A stretch of DNA of 41,373 nt from Pseudomonadota bacterium (GCA_023391335.1 JAEWBG010000056.1:1-41373); one strand, 5' to 3'; positions 1-8,350 are shown, counted from the stretch's first letter. The notes: a model not told the origin generated them from the letters alone. Program-made: numbers and translations.

Positions 1-59
1 TTGCACCACAGGTCTTGATGCTCCTGCGCGCTCAACTTACGCCATGCTCTTCTGCTCAT
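1..59 (-). CDS. N-terminus of a possible transposase (IS30-like?), cut by window edge
   Basis: An open frame starts at ATG 59 on the minus strand and runs off the left edge, giving 19 residues that begin MSRRAWRKLSAQEHQDLW. A strong ribosome-binding site (GGAGGGTG) lies just upstream, so the start looks genuine. The basic start followed by an L-S-x-x-E-x-x-x-L-W pattern resembles N-termini of IS30-family transposases, where a helix-turn-helix follows, but 19 residues cannot settle the family. The upstream stretch at about 93-112 (GGGGTCAGTGCAAC when read on the minus strand) could be an insertion-sequence end. The other end and any target duplication are outside the window. Confidence 0.4.
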   Translation of the reverse strand, partial: MSRRAWRKLSAQEHQDLWC

Positions 60-118
60 GCTTCACCCTCCAGCTCTATCGCTTAAGATGGGTGTTGCAC
101 TGACCCCTTTAAACCGCC

Positions 119-275
119 ACACAAAGAACACAAAAACGGAACACAAAGAGCAAAAAAGAATGCACGGCTAAGAACGACTTCGTCTTTGTCCGCCGTACTG
201 CTTCAGCTCAAAGCCTTGGTCTTCTTTGTACTCCTTGTCTATCTTTGTGTTCCTTGTGTTCCGTCCGGCTCTTCT
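119..275. repeat. CACAAAG-type inverted-repeat element
   Basis: The left arm (119-151) carries CACAAAGAA, CACAAAAAC and CACAAAGAG words. The right arm (221-274) carries their complements (CTTTGTGTT, CCTTGTGTT) and ends in a CCGTCCGGCTCTT tail. The arms could pair around a core of about 70 bases. Related elements with the same CCGG..CTCTT tail lie at 11.9, 18.3 and, more loosely, 40.2 kb. The right arm ends just before the rsmE stop codon. No gene is seen in 60-283. Confidence 0.6.
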
Positions 276-283
276 CTCGGAAG

Positions 284-1018
284 CTACTGCAGATCGCCCC
301 ACAGCGCCTGTAACACGGTAAGGGCGACCACGCCCGCTGTCTCAGTTCGGAGCACACGAGGGCCGAGACGCACCGGCATGAAGCCTGCCTTTTGCGCGCT
401 AGTGAGTTCTTCATCATCCAACCCGCCTTCAGGGCCGATCAGGAGTTCAACTTTCGTTGGCAGACTGGCGAGGCCAGCTAGTGACCCGGGAGCCGACGGG
501 CTCAATACCAGTCGCAGACCTTCTTTGCGGACGTTTGCGAAATAGTTGCGCAGCGATGTGGGCGCATGAATTTGCGGGATGCGGGCACGGCCGCATTGCT
601 CGCAGGCACCGCTCACGATGCCTTGCCAGTGCTGCTGTTTTTTTGCCGCTTGCTTCTCGTCCAAACGCACCACGCTGCGAGAGGTGAGTACAGGAGCAAT
701 CGACGTAACGCCGAGTTCGGTGGCCTTTTGCAGCGTCCAATCCATACGTTCGCTGCGAGAGACGCCCTGGATCAAGGTGATGCGCAACGGCGACTCGGTC
801 GTGACCGGTACCGCATTACCGACCTTAGCGAACACCTTATCGCCGTCGACACGGACGATCTCGGCTTGGAATTCGTGTCCTTCGCCATCGAACAAGGCCA
901 GCGGCGCGCCCTCGCGCATTCGTAGCACGCGTGCGATGTGATATGCCCCTGCCGGCGGCAAAGCGATTTCAATTCCGGTGGCGAGCGGGCCGGGTGTGTG
1001 GATCCGATTCAGTCTCAT
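284..1018 (-). CDS. rsmE: 16S rRNA m3U1498 methyltransferase RsmE
   Basis: RsmE transfers a methyl group from SAM to N3 of U1498 in 16S rRNA of the small subunit and acts in the cytoplasm. The 244-residue product has the usual family length. Residues 1-70 form the PUA-like RNA-binding part, with HIARVLRMREG near 27-37. Residues 75-240 form the SPOUT methyltransferase fold. The SAM-binding knot shows as IGPEGGL (194-200) and LGPRVLRTETA (218-228), with EQCGR at 140-144, all hallmarks of RsmE. It stands alone on the minus strand, its 3' end facing the repeat element at 119-275. The start is ATG at 1018; no convincing ribosome-binding site was identified. Confidence 0.95.
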   Translation of the reverse strand: MRLNRIHTPGPLATGIEIALPPAGAYHIARVLRMREGAPLALFDGEGHEFQAEIVRVDGDKVFAKVGNAVPVTTESPLRITLIQGVSRSERMDWTLQKATELGVTSIAPVLTSRSVVRLDEKQAAKKQQHWQGIVSGACEQCGRARIPQIHAPTSLRNYFANVRKEGLRLVLSPSAPGSLAGLASLPTKVELLIGPEGGLDDEELTSAQKAGFMPVRLGPRVLRTETAGVVALTVLQALWGDLQ

Positions 1019-1194
1019 GCTCGCCTCATTGCGAGAGTTCAGTGTCTTGCGGCCTGCACTGTACCGCTAGCCCGGGCTGAATGAACAATGGCCGTGTACA
1101 AGCAAGTCGCATGCCGGTCGCTCACAAACTTGAACCGTCGCGTTGTGAGCCGGCTTCGTGCCCGGCATGATGTGCGCCCCATGATGCGCACCCC

Positions 1195-1803
1195 ATGACT
1201 AGCCAACCTCATCAGCGAATGGCTCGCGGCCTGTTCGAGCGTATCGATCTCGCGCGCGGATTGTTGCTCGATGCGCTGTACATTCCTTCGCCGAACTACG
1301 ATGCGCGGCCCGAGGGCATGCGGCCAGAACTCATCGTCGTGCACGGAATCAGCCTACCGCCTGGCGAGTTCGGTGGTCCGTGGATCGAGGCTCTGTTTTC
1401 CAATCGCCTGCCCGCGGACGTGCATCCGTATTTCGCCACCATCGCCTCATTGCAAGTGTCGTCGCATTTGTTGATTCGCCGTAGTGGCGAGATCGTGCAG
1501 TTCGTACCGTTCTCGCAGCGGGCATGGCATGCGGGTCAGTCGAGCTACGAGGGCCGAGAGCGGTGCAACGATTTCTCGATCGGTATCGAGTTGGAAGGCG
1601 CTGACGATGTGGCTTACGAGCCGGAGCAGTATCGATCGTTAACGGATGCCGTGATCGCACTGTGTGATGCGTACGCGTCTTTGTCGCTGGAGCGCATCGC
1701 TGGACATAGCGACATTTCGCCGGGCCGCAAGACCGATCCGGGTGCCAGTTTCGACTGGGTTCGCTTTCGCGCCATGCTTCGATCGCAGGAAGCTAAGCGG
1801 TGA
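1195..1803 (+). CDS. ampD: 1,6-anhydro-N-acetylmuramyl-L-alanine amidase AmpD
   Basis: AmpD cleaves the amide bond between anhydro-N-acetylmuramic acid and L-alanine in the cytoplasm during peptidoglycan recycling. It also lowers the anhydromuropeptide signal that induces AmpC beta-lactamases through AmpR. The 202-residue protein has the amidase_2 fold. Zinc ligands are predicted at H50 (VVHGIS), H171 (AGHSDIS) and D181 (KTDPG), with E132 of IGIELEG and K179 as catalytic residues. It is about 15 residues longer at the N-terminus than typical AmpD, so ATG 1219 is a possible alternative start; neither start has a clear ribosome-binding site. Its TGA overlaps the GTG of the next gene, which implies translational coupling to the binding protein. 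No ampC, ampR or ampE is seen in the window. Confidence 0.93.
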   Translation: MTSQPHQRMARGLFERIDLARGLLLDALYIPSPNYDARPEGMRPELIVVHGISLPPGEFGGPWIEALFSNRLPADVHPYFATIASLQVSSHLLIRRSGEIVQFVPFSQRAWHAGQSSYEGRERCNDFSIGIELEGADDVAYEPEQYRSLTDAVIALCDAYASLSLERIAGHSDISPGRKTDPGASFDWVRFRAMLRSQEAKR

Positions 1804-2663
1804 GACTCGCGCGTTCAGCATGTGCATTCGCGATGGTGGTGGTCGGATCAGTGGCGACGCTGCGAGCGGACCAGCCGGTGGCGCATCGCATCGTCAGCCT
1901 CGCGCCGCACTTGACTGAGCTGGCGTTCGATGCCGGCGCGGGCGAATACGTCGTCGCGGCTGACGAGTACAGCGACCATCCGCCCGCCGCACGGCGCATT
2001 CCTAGAGTGGGCAACGCTTTTCGCGTCGATTTCGAACGGCTGATGGCGCTCAAGCCAGATGCCGTCCTCGTGTGGCAGTCCGGTACGCCGCAACAAACGA
2101 TCGATCGGGTGCGCGCGCTAAAGATTCCCGTCGTGGAAGTCGCCACTTACAAGCTTGCTGATGTCGCGGAGGCGGTTCGCACAATCGGACGTTTGGCAGG
2201 CACCGCGCAAACCGCAGATGCAGCCGCTTCGCGTTATGAGCAGGCGCTAGATGAGCTGCGTAAACGTTATCGAGACCGACCGGTGCTCTCCGCTTTTCTA
2301 CAAGTAAACGATCAACCGCTCTACACGGTGAACGGCAAGCAGATCATGACTCAGGCCCTCGAGCTCTGCGGCGGTCGCAATGTTTTTGCCGGCTTGAGCG
2401 AATTGGCGCCCGCGGTGGGAGTCGAGTCCGTGATCGCTGCAGACCCTGATGTCATCATCTCGATAGACGATACCGTGCCGAATCCGCGCGCCCAATGGCA
2501 GCGATGGAAACAGCTTCGTGCCGTGCGTAACGACAACGTCTTTGCATTGCCTGCAGATGACTTGGCCCGCCCAACATTGCGCTTGGTCGCTGGGATTCAG
2601 TCGTTGTGCGACACGATGGACAAGGCACGCGAGCATTCGAACGTGCGAGAACACGCATCGTGA
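1800..2663 (+). CDS. Periplasmic cobalamin/heme-type substrate-binding protein (BtuF-like)
   Basis: The 287-residue product starts at GTG 1800 with a signal peptide (MRLARSACAF, then a hydrophobic run, with a probable cut after A23). A cluster-C (PeripBP_2) binding-protein fold follows, with the typical opening IVSLAPHLTELAFDAGAG (31-48). The middle block (DYxS-like EYSDHPPAARRIPRVGN) and LKPDAVLVW also match BtuF-like vitamin B12 or metal-chelate binders. These proteins normally deliver ligand to an ABC permease and ATPase, but neither is nearby. Instead the gene is wedged by GTGA overlaps between ampD and a sodium:solute symporter. The ligand cannot be read from the sequence. Cobalamin is the family default, but siderophore-iron or another chelate is possible. 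Confidence 0.8.
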   Translation: MRLARSACAFAMVVVGSVATLRADQPVAHRIVSLAPHLTELAFDAGAGEYVVAADEYSDHPPAARRIPRVGNAFRVDFERLMALKPDAVLVWQSGTPQQTIDRVRALKIPVVEVATYKLADVAEAVRTIGRLAGTAQTADAAASRYEQALDELRKRYRDRPVLSAFLQVNDQPLYTVNGKQIMTQALELCGGRNVFAGLSELAPAVGVESVIAADPDVIISIDDTVPNPRAQWQRWKQLRAVRNDNVFALPADDLARPTLRLVAGIQSLCDTMDKAREHSNVREHAS

Positions 2664-4108
2664 CCCGCTCGATCGTCGCGTTGCTTGCAAGCTTGTGCGC
2701 CGTGGCCGGTTTGTTTGTCATTGCTGCGTGGGCTGCACGCCGCACGCACAATACGGCGGATTTTTTGATCGCAAACCGGCGTCTGGGCGCCTGGCTCACC
2801 GCGTTTGGCTACATCGGCAACGTCTTCAGTTCATGGCTGGTGGTAGCGCTCGTCGCTGCCGCGTTTCGCATGGGACGTTCAGCCGTGTGGATGGCGTGCG
2901 GAATAGGGCTGGGTTCGATATTGAATCTCTGGTTCGTCGGGCCGCGCTTGCGCGTGCTCGGAACGGGAAATGTCACGGTCACTCAAGTCATCTGTAGCGA
3001 CGCGGGCGATCGTCTCCAGCCGGTCCTCGTACGATCCGCCGCACTCATCGTGCTGTTCGCATTGGCGCTACAAACGGCGGTTCTGTTGCACTTCGGCGCC
3101 GCCTATCTCGGCACAGACTTGGGATTCGATGTTGGGCGTGCCACGCTGATTCCTCTGATTCTGATCGCAATTGCGCTGTTTGCGGGCGGAATGCGCGCCG
3201 CCGCGGTGTTCGATGCTGCTCAGTCCATTGCGATGCTATTCATCATCGTTGTCTCGACGGTTGCGGGTCTCGTACTGCTCGGTGGCCCCAACACCCTGGT
3301 GGCGGGGTTGAAGGTTTTTGAGCCTGCCGTTTTCGATTGGGATGCTGCTACGTCCGGCGTCGTGACCGTCGCTTTCTTAGGCGGGCTCGTAGGCTTCGGG
3401 GCCGCGTTGTTCGGTCAACCGGCTGCTCTCGTGCGCTTTCTCGCCGTTCGAGATGAGCATGCGCTCAAAACCGCAAAAGGGATCGCGCTGGCGTGGATCA
3501 CCACCACTCTCGCGGTGGCATTGGTGTGCGGATGGACGGCGCGTGTGCTCTACGCGGGGCTGGAGTTTTCTGAGCGCAGTGTCTTCGCGTTGAGCGAGCG
3601 ATTGTTGCCGCCATGGGTGTCCGCTGTGTTCGCAGTGGTGGGCGTGAGCGCTCTGTTCTGTGCCACCGCCGGTCCTCTGCTGACATTGGCGACGCAATTT
3701 TCCGTGGATCTAAAGCGCTCGGCTTCCCCACTTTCCGAAGGGTGGACGCGACTCGCGTTGATCATCGTGTCAATCGTGGTGGTCGCAGCGGCATTAGCCA
3801 TTCCTACAGTCGGCTTGGACCAGGCGGTGTTCGCCTTCACTGCAGTGGGCGCTACGTTTGGGCCGGTGCTCCTGGTGCGATTGAGCGGCAAACGCATACG
3901 GCCCGCATGCATTCTCGGTGCGATGTGGTCGGGTTTCTTATTGACCGCTCTATTTCATTTGTTACCGGACTCACCTGGGGATTTCATGGAGCGCGTATTG
4001 CCATTCCTCGCGGCGCTGGGCATTGCCCTCACCGGAGGCGAGCGGCGCCGCAATCCCGATCGTGCGGATCGATCACAAGAGACGGTGCACGACCGCGTTC
4101 CCATTTAG
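2660..4108 (+). CDS. Sodium:solute symporter family (SSS/PutP-like) membrane transporter
   Basis: The start is taken as GTG 2660 because it overlaps the stop of the preceding gene (GTGA); an upstream in-frame ATG at 2606 would lie deep inside that gene. The 482-residue protein has about 12-13 hydrophobic segments. Its SSS-family signatures are the early TADFLIANRRLGAWLTAFGYIGN block, a GMRAA(A)VFDAAQ stretch and the conserved GFGAALFGQPAALVRFLAVRD region. SSS proteins import small solutes (sugars, amino acids, vitamins, carboxylates) with Na+. The substrate is not evident. Coupling to a binding protein and AmpD hints at uptake or recycling of a specific nutrient, which is inference. The hydrophilic C-terminal tail is rich in R and D. 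Confidence 0.85.
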   Translation: MTRSIVALLASLCAVAGLFVIAAWAARRTHNTADFLIANRRLGAWLTAFGYIGNVFSSWLVVALVAAAFRMGRSAVWMACGIGLGSILNLWFVGPRLRVLGTGNVTVTQVICSDAGDRLQPVLVRSAALIVLFALALQTAVLLHFGAAYLGTDLGFDVGRATLIPLILIAIALFAGGMRAAAVFDAAQSIAMLFIIVVSTVAGLVLLGGPNTLVAGLKVFEPAVFDWDAATSGVVTVAFLGGLVGFGAALFGQPAALVRFLAVRDEHALKTAKGIALAWITTTLAVALVCGWTARVLYAGLEFSERSVFALSERLLPPWVSAVFAVVGVSALFCATAGPLLTLATQFSVDLKRSASPLSEGWTRLALIIVSIVVVAAALAIPTVGLDQAVFAFTAVGATFGPVLLVRLSGKRIRPACILGAMWSGFLLTALFHLLPDSPGDFMERVLPFLAALGIALTGGERRRNPDRADRSQETVHDRVPI

Positions 4109-4181
4109 CTGTTTGTTGCCGGTAAAAGCCTTGCAAGCGAGTCGCCCGGTCCGTGTCATACGTACAAAAAGCTCCGGAGGG

Positions 4182-4208
4182 GGAACAAAAACGTAATGCT
4201 GGCGTAAC
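4182..4208 (+). promoter_or_regulatory. Possible ECF-type promoter (GGAAC-N16-CGTAA)
   Basis: GGAAC at 4182-4186 is followed after 16 bases by CGTAAC at 4203-4208. ECF sigma factors commonly recognise an AAC-containing -35 and a CGT-containing -10 at about this spacing. The site is 30 bases upstream of the gene at 4238. An ECF sigma factor is encoded 4 kb away, but no link is shown. Single short matches like this arise by chance. Confidence 0.25.
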
Positions 4209-4237
4209 AGAGCTTTAGCGCCGCAGAGAATGCGTGA

Positions 4238-4519
4238 ATGGCGACTGAGAATCGAGTACGCACACGGACGCGTCGATCTGTTCAGCCCGAGCATTCGGAC
4301 GATCACTCCGGAGAGCTCAAGTTCGTTGAAGTGCAAATCGAAAACGAGACAGGCGGCGGCTGGTATCGCGAAATCGACGCGAGTGAGATCGAGGTGTTGA
4401 GTCGCGCGCGCTTGGAGCGCGTCCCTCTGGAGGACACCACAGATCCGGCGGCGACAGCGCGCAAAAAAATAGCGGAGATGATCAAGCCGCGTGAGGGCTT
4501 GCGAGACCGAACTCACTAA
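4238..4519 (+). CDS. Small hydrophilic protein of unknown function
   Basis: The 93-residue product is highly charged, with a basic start (RVRTRTRRS), an acidic centre and a basic helix near the end (ATARKKIAEMIKPREG). It has no signal peptide, membrane segment, cysteine or recognised motif. It precedes another unknown gene and a response regulator in the same direction, so the three may form one transcript. The ATG at 4238 has only a weak purine-rich stretch upstream. I do not recognise a family. Confidence 0.6.
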   Translation: MATENRVRTRTRRSVQPEHSDDHSGELKFVEVQIENETGGGWYREIDASEIEVLSRARLERVPLEDTTDPAATARKKIAEMIKPREGLRDRTH

Positions 4520-4624
4520 CGGCTTGCGCGAGATTGCACATTCGGGTACCTAAAACAGTGCGACCGGTTGGGGAACCGGTTGCGAAGCGTTGTTGTTCTT
4601 CTACGGGTCAGGGGGCAGTCACCC

Positions 4625-5122
4625 GTGCACCATGAGCTAACTTCGGCTGGCCATTGCTTGCTGCTAATTCCCGCGCCGACCGATGGCGCGGTCTATCGCT
4701 GTTTTCAGCGTCTAATGCAGCGGTGGTCGGCGCACGTCACAGGGCAGGCGCTGCTTATCGAGGGCAATGTGCCGCTCACCCCGAACTTCGATGCGGCGGA
4801 GCCGAGAGGAGCCATTGCCAGACTGCTCGATGCGGACTTGGATGTTATCGGTCGCATCGAATTGTGTTTCGGCTCATTGCGCGTGAGCTACGTGCGGTCG
4901 GGCGGTCACGGGCCTCGACTCTACCGGCAAAGCTACTTCGATGAAGTGCGCTTGGAGATCGATGGCGCGACCAGTGTCACGCGCGAGCAAATTGGCGAAA
5001 TGCTTCTGGAAATCACGGCCAGGCTGCACGCAAGCGCGGCCACGGGCACCGCTGAATTGACGGAGCTCACCGAGGCATTGCCGCTGCAAGTACGTTCGGT
5101 GGAAGCCGAGCGGCGCACTTAG
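4625..5122 (+). CDS. Protein of unknown function
   Basis: GTG 4625 is preferred as the start because AGGGGG lies just upstream, giving 165 residues. The frame stays open back to TTG 4568, which would add 19 residues. The product is a mixed alpha/beta soluble-looking protein (CLLLIPAPTDG, then GQALLIEGNVPLTPNFDAAEP). A symmetric strand region with R-G-G-H-G-P-R-L-Y-R-Q-S-Y-F-D-E-V-R-L follows, and then a C-terminal helix. No catalytic motif, signal peptide or membrane segment is visible, and I do not recognise the family. It lies between a small unknown gene and a response-regulator gene on the same strand. Confidence 0.55.
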   Translation: MHHELTSAGHCLLLIPAPTDGAVYRCFQRLMQRWSAHVTGQALLIEGNVPLTPNFDAAEPRGAIARLLDADLDVIGRIELCFGSLRVSYVRSGGHGPRLYRQSYFDEVRLEIDGATSVTREQIGEMLLEITARLHASAATGTAELTELTEALPLQVRSVEAERRT

Positions 5123-5235
5123 AAACTTGCATAGGGAAATCAAGTAGGAGTTACCCGACGTGTCCTCACGGCGACGTCTGGACAACCTTCGCCGATTCGT
5201 CGAGGCTCGCTCTCAAACAAGCAGCGGAGAGCACA

Positions 5236-5607
5236 ATGAACAATCGCAAGCCAGTGATGGTTCTCGAAGATGAAGGTCCGATCGCGCTTTACTTGCAGGA
5301 TCTGCTGCAACAGCACGGTTTCGATGCGTGTCTGTTCAGCGAAGGCGAGGCTGCTATCGCCGCCGCACAACTTTCAAGCTTCAGCGCGGCGATCGTCGAT
5401 CTCGGATTGCCGGACATCTCGGGAGAGGAAGTCGTGAAGGCGTTTGCTTCCGCCTATCCCTGGCTGCCCATACTGGTCTCCACCGGTCACGACGTGCGCA
5501 CGCTGCATGAGCGATTGCCGAATCTCGACAATATTCGCGTGTTGAGCAAGCCGTTCGATACGGCTGATTTCCTCGAGAATATGCGTCAGTTGCGGCTGGT
5601 GGCGTAA
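5236..5607 (+). CDS. Single-domain response regulator (receiver domain only)
   Basis: The 123-residue product is a stand-alone CheY-like receiver. The acidic pair is E11/D12 (VLEDE), the phospho-acceptor is D55 (AIVDLGLPD), the switch threonine is T83 (VSTGHD), and the conserved lysine is K105 (LSKPFD). There is no output domain, so it would act by protein contact or as a phosphate sink. GGAG lies just upstream of the ATG. No histidine kinase is adjacent; the nearest, at 9923-11329 (-), lacks a cognate regulator in its own operon, so the two could be partners, but that is only a guess from proximity. Confidence 0.9.
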   Translation: MNNRKPVMVLEDEGPIALYLQDLLQQHGFDACLFSEGEAAIAAAQLSSFSAAIVDLGLPDISGEEVVKAFASAYPWLPILVSTGHDVRTLHERLPNLDNIRVLSKPFDTADFLENMRQLRLVA

Positions 5608-5622
5608 CTCGCATGCGAGCTG

Positions 5623-5652
5623 CACCCACGCAGCTCCCCAAAGGAGTGGGTG
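5623..5652. terminator. Possible hairpin between convergent genes
   Basis: CACCCAC (5623-5629) can pair with GTGGGTG (5646-5652), and an inner CTCC/GGAG pair gives an alternative register. It lies between the stop codons of the response regulator (+) and the small gene at 5654 (-). No U-tract follows on either strand, so this is at best a weak, non-canonical terminator. Confidence 0.3.
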
Positions 5653-5653
5653 A

Positions 5654-5971
5654 CTAATTGGTATCGGCGCGGTTGACGTTGAACCAGGACGAGCATTCCG
5701 CCAGTTGCGCCGCTAGCGAATTCAGCGCGCTGCGCACATCGTGGTAGCGCTGCTCAGCAGGATCTTCATCCTGCAACTCCGCACTTACTTGCAGCCACGC
5801 GCTTTGTGCGAGTTTGTAATAGCGCTCGGCTCGTTCGCCTTTCTGATTGCGAATCGCAGCGTCCAACAACTTGGATGCGATTTGCAGTTCCCCGAGCAAT
5901 TGACTGGCCATTGCATCCGATCTGAGCAGATGACCCCACGATGCTGATTTGGAATCGGATGGCGAACGCAT
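5654..5971 (-). CDS. Small helical protein of unknown function
   Basis: The 105-residue product, taken from ATG 5971, is predicted almost entirely helical: SQLLGELQIASKLLDAAI, then ERAERYYKLAQSAWLQVS, then EQRYHDVRSALNSLAAQLAEC. A longer open frame to 6202 exists, but it is low in coding character and antisense to the 3' end of the ATL gene, so the shorter start is chosen. There is no signal peptide or known motif. It follows the ATL gene on the same strand with a gap of about 100 bases. Confidence 0.5.
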   Translation of the reverse strand: MRSPSDSKSASWGHLLRSDAMASQLLGELQIASKLLDAAIRNQKGERAERYYKLAQSAWLQVSAELQDEDPAEQRYHDVRSALNSLAAQLAECSSWFNVNRADTN

Positions 5972-6077
5972 AACGACGGTCTTTACTCCCGAACACGCTT
6001 CTCGAATAGGTGTTGGGGTTAAACCGCTGCGAGAGGTGTTCGGTTCCGAAAGATTCTGGCGCCAATCGGCGACGAAT

Positions 6078-6452
6078 TCAGCGAACGCGCCAGAGTACCT
6101 CGTCCAAATCATCGGTCGCCGGCCAGCCAAATCGCTGCATGTCGATGCGTTGGCCCACGAACACCACGCCTTCGCGCTCGAGTCGTTGTCGTTGCCGATC
6201 ATAGGCTTCGCTGCCGAGCGGAAAAGAGATGCGTCCGCCTGAGTTGATCACCCGATGCCAGGGTAGCCCGCGCATGTTCGGATGCGTTCGCAGCACCGTA
6301 CCCACGAGCCGTGCCCGACGCGGCAGTCCCGCCAATGCGGCGACCTGGCCATAGCTACTCACCTTGCCGCGCGGGATTTTGCGAACGGCATCCAGGATGC
6401 GATCGGCTGTAGCCAAGGTAGACGAAATCGCCTGTTCGTTGGTGCGTGGCAT
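6078..6452 (-). CDS. atl: Alkyltransferase-like protein (ATL), catalytically inactive MGMT homologue
   Basis: The 124-residue product matches the C-terminal DNA-binding domain of O6-alkylguanine-DNA alkyltransferases: IPRGKVSSYGQVAALAG (26-42), then RARLVG (46-51). The active-site box is PWHRVI (64-69), with Trp65 where the alkyl-accepting Cys would be. This substitution defines ATL proteins (E. coli YbaZ/eATL), which bind O6-alkylguanine, flip the base and flag the lesion for nucleotide-excision repair without removing the alkyl group. Length and lack of an N-terminal domain fit that family. The start is ATG 6452. It is divergent from the VWA lipoprotein gene. Confidence 0.92.
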   Translation of the reverse strand: MPRTNEQAISSTLATADRILDAVRKIPRGKVSSYGQVAALAGLPRRARLVGTVLRTHPNMRGLPWHRVINSGGRISFPLGSEAYDRQRQRLEREGVVFVGQRIDMQRFGWPATDDLDEVLWRVR

Positions 6453-6580
6453 GTAGAAACCTATCTCAGATTCCCTGGAGGGCGGGGTTCACAACAATTT
6501 CGCACATTGGTAACCCGAATCCGACGTGGCTTCCGTTCATAAGCTCAGCGGACGCACTGGGGCGTCCTTCGGAGAAGCAC

Positions 6581-8350
6581 ATGAACGCGATCGTCACACG
6601 AAGCTCCACGCTCCTGGCTGCGGCGATACTCACCGCCTGCGTTGCACAACGCGACAATCCGGTCGAATCGTCTTCGCAAACGCAGACTGCCGCGAACTCG
6701 ACCGCCGCATCTGATCCTGCTACGCCGCCGCCCATAGTGCCGGGGCGATCGGATAAAGCGGAGCTCGAGCCCGCGATTGCACGCGAAAGGGTTGCATTGG
6801 ACGCGGCAGCACCGCAGCCGCCCGCAACCATGGAGGCGCGGATGATGAGCGCCGTGGGAGTGACCAAGCAGGCAACTCAGGTCTGCTGCGTCGTGGCGCC
6901 CTCGACCGTGAACACAGAAAAATATCAGCACCTCGACAACAATCCCGTGCATCTCGCGGCTGAAGATCCCGTCTCGACCTTTTCGATCGACGTCGACACC
7001 GGTTCATACACGAACGTGCGCCGTTATCTGACCGCCGGTCAATTGCCGCCTCAAGATGCCGTCAGAGTCGAAGAGATGATCAACTACTTCGACTACGAGT
7101 ACACACCGCCGAGCGATCGCAACAAGCCTTTCCAGGTCTCAACGCAATTGGCGGCGGCACCTTGGAATGCAGAGGCGCTGTTGCTCAAGATCGGGATCAA
7201 GGGTTTCGAGGTCTCCAACGCAGAGCGTCCGCCAGCCAATCTCGTCTTCTTGATCGATGTTTCCGGCTCGATGGAGGATCCGGACAAGCTGCCGCTGCTC
7301 AAGAACGCGTTTCACTTGCTCACCGAGCAGCTCAATGCTCGCGATCGCGTTTCGATGGTTGTGTACGCGGGCAACTCCGGTGTGGTGCTCCCTCCAACCG
7401 CGGGAGATCGCAAACGGGAGATTCTGGCCGCGCTCGATCGGTTGGAAGCGGGAGGTTCTACGAATGGGGCGGAAGGAATCCAGCGCGCCTATCAACTCGC
7501 TCGCTCGAACTTCATCAAGAACGGTATCAATCGCGTCGTGCTCGCTACCGACGGCGATTTCAATGTCGGTGTCGTGAACTACGAGGCTTTAATCGATATG
7601 GCTGAGCGCGAGCGCGCTTCCGGTGTCGCATTGACCACGCTCGGATTTGGGACTGGCAACTACAACGATCAACTCATGGAGCGATTGGCAGACGCAGGCA
7701 ACGGCAACTATGCGTACGTGGACAACGAATCCGAAGCACGCAAAGTCCTCGTCTCGCAACTTTCGGGCACGCTGCTCACGATCGCGAAGGACGTGAAGAT
7801 CCAAGTGGAGTTCAATCCGGCGCAAGTGCTCGAGTATCGGCTGATCGGCTACGAGAATCGCATGCTTGCGCGCGAGGATTTCAACAACGACAAAGTCGAC
7901 GCGGGTGAAATTGGCGCTGGCCATCGCGTAACGGCGCTCTATGAGGTGATCCCGGTCGGTGCACACGGGCGTATCGATCCTCTGCGGTATAGCGACGAGC
8001 CGCGCCTCAAGGATCGTACCGGTGAACTCGCCAACGTGCGCCTGCGCTTCAAGCGACCGAATCGTGACAACAGCGAGTTGCTGGAATTTCCTGTGCAGAG
8101 AAGTTCACAGATTGCACCAAGTCAGTTGCCGGCCGATTTCAAGTTTGCGGCGAGCGTCGCGGCGTTTGGACAACTGCTACGCGGAGGTCAGTTCATCGGC
8201 AACTACGGTTATCAGGACATCATCGCGCTCGCCCGCGATGGCCGCGGTGCGGATCGGCAAGGCTACCGGCAGGAGTTTGTTTCTCTCGTCGAGCGGGCGC
8301 AAGCGTTGTCGCCGCAACCGGTGCAACAAGTGGGCCGCATCGAAGAGTGA
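6581..8350 (+). CDS. VWA-domain lipoprotein (YfbK-like)
   Basis: ATG 6581 is chosen over upstream in-frame codons because GGAGAAG precedes it and a lipoprotein signal follows (LLAAAILTAC, lipobox Cys20). The 589-residue protein then has a low-complexity linker (25-105). Next comes the YfbK-type N-terminal block (STFSIDVDTGSYTNVRRYL, about 132-150) and a von Willebrand A domain with a complete MIDAS: DVSGS 226-230, T294 and D324 (ATDGDFNVG). A C-terminal YfbK (DUF3520-like) domain follows. It should be anchored to the outer or inner membrane and bind partners through Mg2+. Its TGA overlaps a GTG that opens the frame of an ECF sigma factor, which suggests it is part of an envelope signalling unit; the ligand is unknown. 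Confidence 0.9.
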   Translation: MNAIVTRSSTLLAAAILTACVAQRDNPVESSSQTQTAANSTAASDPATPPPIVPGRSDKAELEPAIARERVALDAAAPQPPATMEARMMSAVGVTKQATQVCCVVAPSTVNTEKYQHLDNNPVHLAAEDPVSTFSIDVDTGSYTNVRRYLTAGQLPPQDAVRVEEMINYFDYEYTPPSDRNKPFQVSTQLAAAPWNAEALLLKIGIKGFEVSNAERPPANLVFLIDVSGSMEDPDKLPLLKNAFHLLTEQLNARDRVSMVVYAGNSGVVLPPTAGDRKREILAALDRLEAGGSTNGAEGIQRAYQLARSNFIKNGINRVVLATDGDFNVGVVNYEALIDMAERERASGVALTTLGFGTGNYNDQLMERLADAGNGNYAYVDNESEARKVLVSQLSGTLLTIAKDVKIQVEFNPAQVLEYRLIGYENRMLAREDFNNDKVDAGEIGAGHRVTALYEVIPVGAHGRIDPLRYSDEPRLKDRTGELANVRLRFKRPNRDNSELLEFPVQRSSQIAPSQLPADFKFAASVAAFGQLLRGGQFIGNYGYQDIIALARDGRGADRQGYRQEFVSLVERAQALSPQPVQQVGRIEE

